NCBI GenBank assembly: GCA_936943465.1
Contig: CAKZJN010000106.1
Span: 1-6,363 of the forward strand
DNA: 6,363 bases
Source of the DNA: an uncultured Rhodoferax sp.
GTDB taxonomy: Bacteria > Pseudomonadota > Gammaproteobacteria > Burkholderiales > Burkholderiaceae_C
Reading direction: 5' to 3'
Shown here: one piece after another, positions 1 to 6,363 of the stretch
Layout: the number at the start of each line of letters is the position of its first letter
How positions within the stretch are numbered: the stretch's first letter is position 1
Notes under the pieces: generated by a model
Databases searched by the model: none
What the model saw: only the letters and a program-made list of their open reading frames with translations
Told to the model about the DNA's origin: nothing
Made by a program: the position numbers and the translations under genes

Positions 1-713
1 AAGGGGGCCAGGCAGTCCAGCGACTTGTCCCAGGTGTCTTTGCCCACCGAGTCGTACACCACTTTCACGCCCTTGCCGCCAGTGATCTCCTTGACGCGGG
101 CCTGAAAGTCTTCGGTGGCGTAGTTGATCACGTGGGCAGCGCCGTGTTCCTTGGCCAGCGCGCATTTCGCGTCTGAGCCCGCCGTGCCAATGAGTTGCAG
201 GCCCATGGCGCGGGCCCACTGGCAGGCAATCAAGCCCACGCCGCCGGCGGCGGCATGAAACAGTACAAAGTCTCCGCGGTTCAGTCCCCCCTGCGGCAGG
301 GTGCGTTTGAGCAGGTACTGGGCGGTCAGGCCCTTCAGCATCATGGCGGCGCCGGTATCAAAGTCGATGCCATCGGGCAGTCGCACCACACACTTGGCCG
401 GCATCACCCGCAGGTCGCAGTAGCTGCCGGGCGGCTGGCTGGCGTAGGCCGCGCGGTCACCCACCTGGAGGTGCGTCACGCCCTCGCCCACTGCCTCCAC
501 CACGCCGGACGCTTCCATACCCAATTGGATCGGCAGGTTCATCGGGTAAAGCCCGCTGCGCTGGTACACGTCAATGAAATTGAGGCCCACCGCCTGGTGG
601 CGAATACGGATTTCTCCGGGGCCGGGCTCCCCCACGGTCACGTTGACCAGGGTGAGTTGCTCGGGTCCGCCGTGCTGGGCGATGTGAATGGCGCGGGAAG
701 TGGCTTGGCTCAT
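1..713 (-). CDS. qor: NADPH:quinone oxidoreductase, QOR1-type zinc-less MDR enzyme (partial, C-terminus missing)
   Basis: Cytosolic medium-chain dehydrogenase/reductase that by family uses NADPH to reduce quinones or reactive enones. The visible part is 237 codons of an expected ~325; the reading frame is open at the left edge. It begins MSQATSRAIHIAQHGGPEQL and contains the GroES-like substrate domain (about residues 8-110). The conserved segment at 45-57 reads NFIDVYQRSGLYP, followed by LGMEASGVVEAVG and the GDR turn at 85-87. The Rossmann part starts near 125 with KGLTAQYLL, and the nucleotide-binding loop is HAAAGGVGLIACQWA (153-167). VVYDSVGKDTW (218-228) is a further family signature. 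These stretches closely resemble what I recall of E. coli Qor. The cysteine cluster of zinc-dependent relatives is absent, as expected for QOR. A GAGAG sequence six bases upstream supports the ATG at 711-713. It is transcribed away from the transporter. The family assignment is strong; the physiological substrate is unknown. Confidence 0.95.
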   Translation of the reverse strand, partial: MSQATSRAIHIAQHGGPEQLTLVNVTVGEPGPGEIRIRHQAVGLNFIDVYQRSGLYPMNLPIQLGMEASGVVEAVGEGVTHLQVGDRAAYASQPPGSYCDLRVMPAKCVVRLPDGIDFDTGAAMMLKGLTAQYLLKRTLPQGGLNRGDFVLFHAAAGGVGLIACQWARAMGLQLIGTAGSDAKCALAKEHGAAHVINYATEDFQARVKEITGGKGVKVVYDSVGKDTWDKSLDCLAP

Positions 714-798
714 GCGTGTCTCTCGTATTGGCTACAAAAAGGGAGGTTGGTGTCGCCATAGTGCCATGAAAAAATGACCCAACCCGCCCCTGAGGGCA
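714..798. promoter_or_regulatory. Divergent intergenic region between qor and the EamA transporter
   Basis: These 85 bp separate two divergently oriented genes, so both promoters probably lie here or in the flanking codons. The minus-strand side ends with GAGAG (720-724), a reasonable ribosome binding site for qor. There is an A-rich stretch at 769-774. I could not find a well-spaced sigma-70 hexamer pair for either direction, nor a clear palindromic operator. The regulatory role is inferred from gene geometry alone. Confidence 0.4.
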
Positions 799-1731
799 AT
801 GCCTTGTACAGTGCGCGACATGCACCCGCGCCTGAATCCCTTGACCGTTTTTCTCCTCATCATTCCGCCTCTGATGTGGTCGGGCAATGCCGTCGTGGGA
901 CGTTTGGTCAGCCCGCTGGTGTCGCCCATGACACTGAACCTGATGCGCTGGATTCTGGCGTTCTTCCTCTTGCTGCCGGTCGCCGGCAGTGTGTTGCGCC
1001 GGGACAGCCAGTTGTGGAGCCAGTGGCGACGCTTCGCGGTGCTGGGCTTGCTGGGCACCAGCGGCTACAACGCCCTCAACTACCTGGCGTTGCACACGTC
1101 GACGGCCATCAACGTCACTTTGGTGGGCGCCAGCACGCCGGTCTGGATGCTGCTGATCGGGCGTCTGTTTTTTGGCCAAGCCGTTGGTTTGCGGCAGGTG
1201 CTGGGAGCCAGCCTGTCGATTGGTGGCGTGCTGCTGGTGCTGAGCCGCGGGGAGTGGACGGTGCTGGCGCACCTGCGCTTGGTGCCAGGCGACTTTTATG
1301 TGCTGGCGGCGTCTATCGGCTGGGCACTGTATAGCTGGATGCTGGCCCACCCTTCCCCCGAGTCGGCCAGCTTGCGGGCCCAGTGGCCGGTGTTTTTGAT
1401 GAGCCAACTGGTCTTCGGGCTGGGCTGGTCGGCATTGTTCACCGCGGGGGAATGGGCCTTGACACCGGCCCATGTGGACTGGGGTTGGCCGCTTGCCGCC
1501 GCACTGGTTTATGTGGCGATTGGTCCGGCCATCGTTGCCTATGCCGCATTTGGCGCCGGATTGCGCCGGGCCGGCCCGCATGTGGCGTCGCACTTCATCA
1601 ACCTCACCCCGCTGTTTACCGCGCTGCTGTCAACCGTGTTCCTGGCAGAGTCACCGGGCTGGTGGCATGCGTTGGCCTTTGTGCTGATCGTGATGGGCAT
1701 TGCGTTATCCAGCCGGGAGCAGCGCGCGTAA
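799..1731 (+). CDS. EamA/DMT-superfamily inner-membrane transporter (RhaT/YdcZ-like permease)
   Basis: A 310-residue polytopic protein of the usual length for ten-helix drug/metabolite transporters. It has two tandem EamA repeats, about residues 14-150 and 164-306. Repeat 1 shows the N-terminal helix with PPLMWSGNAVVGR, an arginine-bearing second helix (NLMRWILAFFLLLP) and the typical NYLALHTSTAINVTLVGASTP segment split across helices 3-4. Repeat 2 opens with PGDFYVLAASIGWALYSWML and closes with FINLTPLFTALLSTVFLAE followed by WWHALAFVLIVMGIALS. The C-terminus is short and basic. Members export or import small metabolites, amino acids or drugs; the substrate cannot be read from sequence. The start is uncertain: GAGGG at 792-796 lies only two bases before ATG 799, GTG 811 is 14 bases downstream of it, and ATG 820 has no clear site. 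Any of these leaves the first helix intact. The gene is divergent from qor and 148 bp upstream of the kinase ATG. Confidence 0.93.
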   Translation: MPCTVRDMHPRLNPLTVFLLIIPPLMWSGNAVVGRLVSPLVSPMTLNLMRWILAFFLLLPVAGSVLRRDSQLWSQWRRFAVLGLLGTSGYNALNYLALHTSTAINVTLVGASTPVWMLLIGRLFFGQAVGLRQVLGASLSIGGVLLVLSRGEWTVLAHLRLVPGDFYVLAASIGWALYSWMLAHPSPESASLRAQWPVFLMSQLVFGLGWSALFTAGEWALTPAHVDWGWPLAAALVYVAIGPAIVAYAAFGAGLRRAGPHVASHFINLTPLFTALLSTVFLAESPGWWHALAFVLIVMGIALSSREQRA

Positions 1732-1764
1732 CGCAAAGGGGCGGCGGTAGTACGCCGAACCCAA

Positions 1765-1795
1765 TTCAAAATGGCCGAAAAACGCGCGCCATAAT
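1765..1795 (+). promoter_or_regulatory. Weak candidate sigma-70 promoter for the kinase unit
   Basis: CATAAT at 1790-1795 matches five of six bases of the TATAAT consensus. TTCAAA at 1765-1770 matches four of six bases of TTGACA. The 19-base spacer is longer than the preferred 17. A transcript starting near 1802 would have a leader of roughly 40 bases before the small ORF at 1845. Chance matches of this quality are common, so this is only a candidate. Confidence 0.22.
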
Positions 1796-1833
1796 GTTGA
1801 CCATCCCGCACAGGGAGCAAAACCAAAATACTT

Positions 1834-1838
1834 GAGGA
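1834..1838 (+). promoter_or_regulatory. Shine-Dalgarno site for the 12-codon ORF at 1845
   Basis: GAGGA lies six bases before the ATG at 1845-1847, a good position for a ribosome binding site. It is the only clear site near the start of the kinase: the bases just before the kinase ATG at 1880 (CAGCCGGCAACGCGC) contain no purine-rich site. Ribosomes therefore probably load here, 46 bases upstream of the kinase ATG. Confidence 0.5.
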
Positions 1839-1844
1839 TCCGAG

Positions 1845-1879
1845 ATGGTTTCAACAAGGCTAGTCAGCCGGCAACGCGC

Positions 1880-1883
<4 letters not shown>
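1845..1883 (+). CDS. Possible 12-codon leader ORF overlapping the kinase start (ATGA), or the misframed N-terminus of the kinase
   Basis: The ORF reads MVSTRLVSRQRA and then TGA. Its TGA at 1881-1883 shares bases with the kinase ATG at 1880-1882, the ATGA arrangement typical of translational coupling. It has a good Shine-Dalgarno site while the kinase ATG has none. Two explanations fit. It may be a real short leader whose translation delivers ribosomes to the kinase start. Alternatively, a single-base omission near 1870-1880 has split the true N-terminus, which would then run MVSTRLVSRQRA into MKGAFAG. The basic, polar sequence would suit a cytoplasmic tail before the first membrane helix, which slightly favours the second reading. 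The peptide resembles nothing I recognise. Confidence 0.4.

Positions 1884-6363
<4,480 letters not shown>

Larger units (their letters stand above)
1732..1844 (+). promoter_or_regulatory. Intergenic control region upstream of the hybrid kinase
   Basis: This stretch separates the transporter stop from the first well-supported start codon of the kinase unit. It holds a 5-bp inverted repeat, CGGCG at 1742-1746 with CGCCG at 1753-1757 around a 6-base loop. No T-run follows it, so it is not a convincing terminator. An AT-richer section from 1761 to 1830 contains the promoter-like hexamers described separately. Because there is no clear terminator, read-through from the transporter cannot be excluded. 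Confidence 0.4.

Noticed and set aside
195..761. 188-codon plus-strand open frame opposite qor
   Set aside because: It is antisense to conserved QOR motifs, and its translation is low-complexity in His, Ala and Gly.
774..1334. 186-codon plus-strand frame overlapping the transporter
   Set aside because: It is an alternative frame of the transporter gene, with no membrane or domain pattern, whereas the overlapping frame gives clear EamA repeats.
571..1593. 340-codon open frame on the minus strand across the end of qor and most of the transporter
   Set aside because: It conflicts with two well-supported genes, and its Arg/Gln/His/Pro-rich translation has no recognisable domain.
1742..1757. CGGCG/CGCCG hairpin after the transporter as a terminator
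   Set aside because: The stem is only 5 bp and no T-tract follows, so it may be chance in GC-rich DNA.
1797..1832. TTGACC at 1797-1802 as a -35 box with AATACT at 1827-1832 as its -10
   Set aside because: The spacer would be 24 bases, far from the 16-19 that works for sigma-70 promoters.
1832..1834. TTG at 1832 as an in-frame upstream start of the kinase
   Set aside because: The nearest purine-rich site (AGGGAG, 1812-1817) is 14 bases away, and the ATG at 1845 in another frame competes with a better site.

Overview
The window is GC-rich chromosomal DNA. Third codon positions are strongly biased to G/C, which produces long antisense shadow frames. It reads like a betaproteobacterium, most likely the Comamonadaceae (Rhodoferax/Polaromonas type). 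This placement is an inference from composition, gene style and the form of the large CHASE/PAS hybrid kinase; no rRNA or other strict marker is present.

Layout: (1) Positions 1-713, minus strand: the N-terminal 237 codons of an NADPH:quinone oxidoreductase of the QOR1 (zinc-less MDR) family, with its C-terminus beyond the left edge. (2) Positions 714-798: an 85-bp divergent intergenic region. (3) Positions 799-1731, plus strand: a complete ten-helix EamA/DMT-family transporter. (4) Positions 1732-1879: about 148 bp of control region. It holds a weak candidate promoter and a good Shine-Dalgarno site in front of a 12-codon ORF. The stop of that ORF overlaps the next start as ATGA. (5) Positions 1880-6363, plus strand: at least 1494 codons of one very large hybrid sensor histidine kinase, cut by the right edge. 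Its order is three N-terminal membrane helices, CHASE sensor, membrane helix, four PAS domains, HisKA, HATPase_c, REC, REC and the start of an HPt domain.

The three main genes show no evident functional link. The oxidoreductase and transporter are divergent neighbours. The kinase appears to be its own transcription unit and carries a complete internal His-Asp-Asp-His phosphorelay. Its final output regulator is not in the window. There are no RNA genes, CRISPR arrays, insertion sequences or convincing terminators. The point most worth checking is the start of the kinase, where the ribosome binding site serves a tiny overlapping ORF rather than the kinase ATG. I see no new defence or mobile system here.
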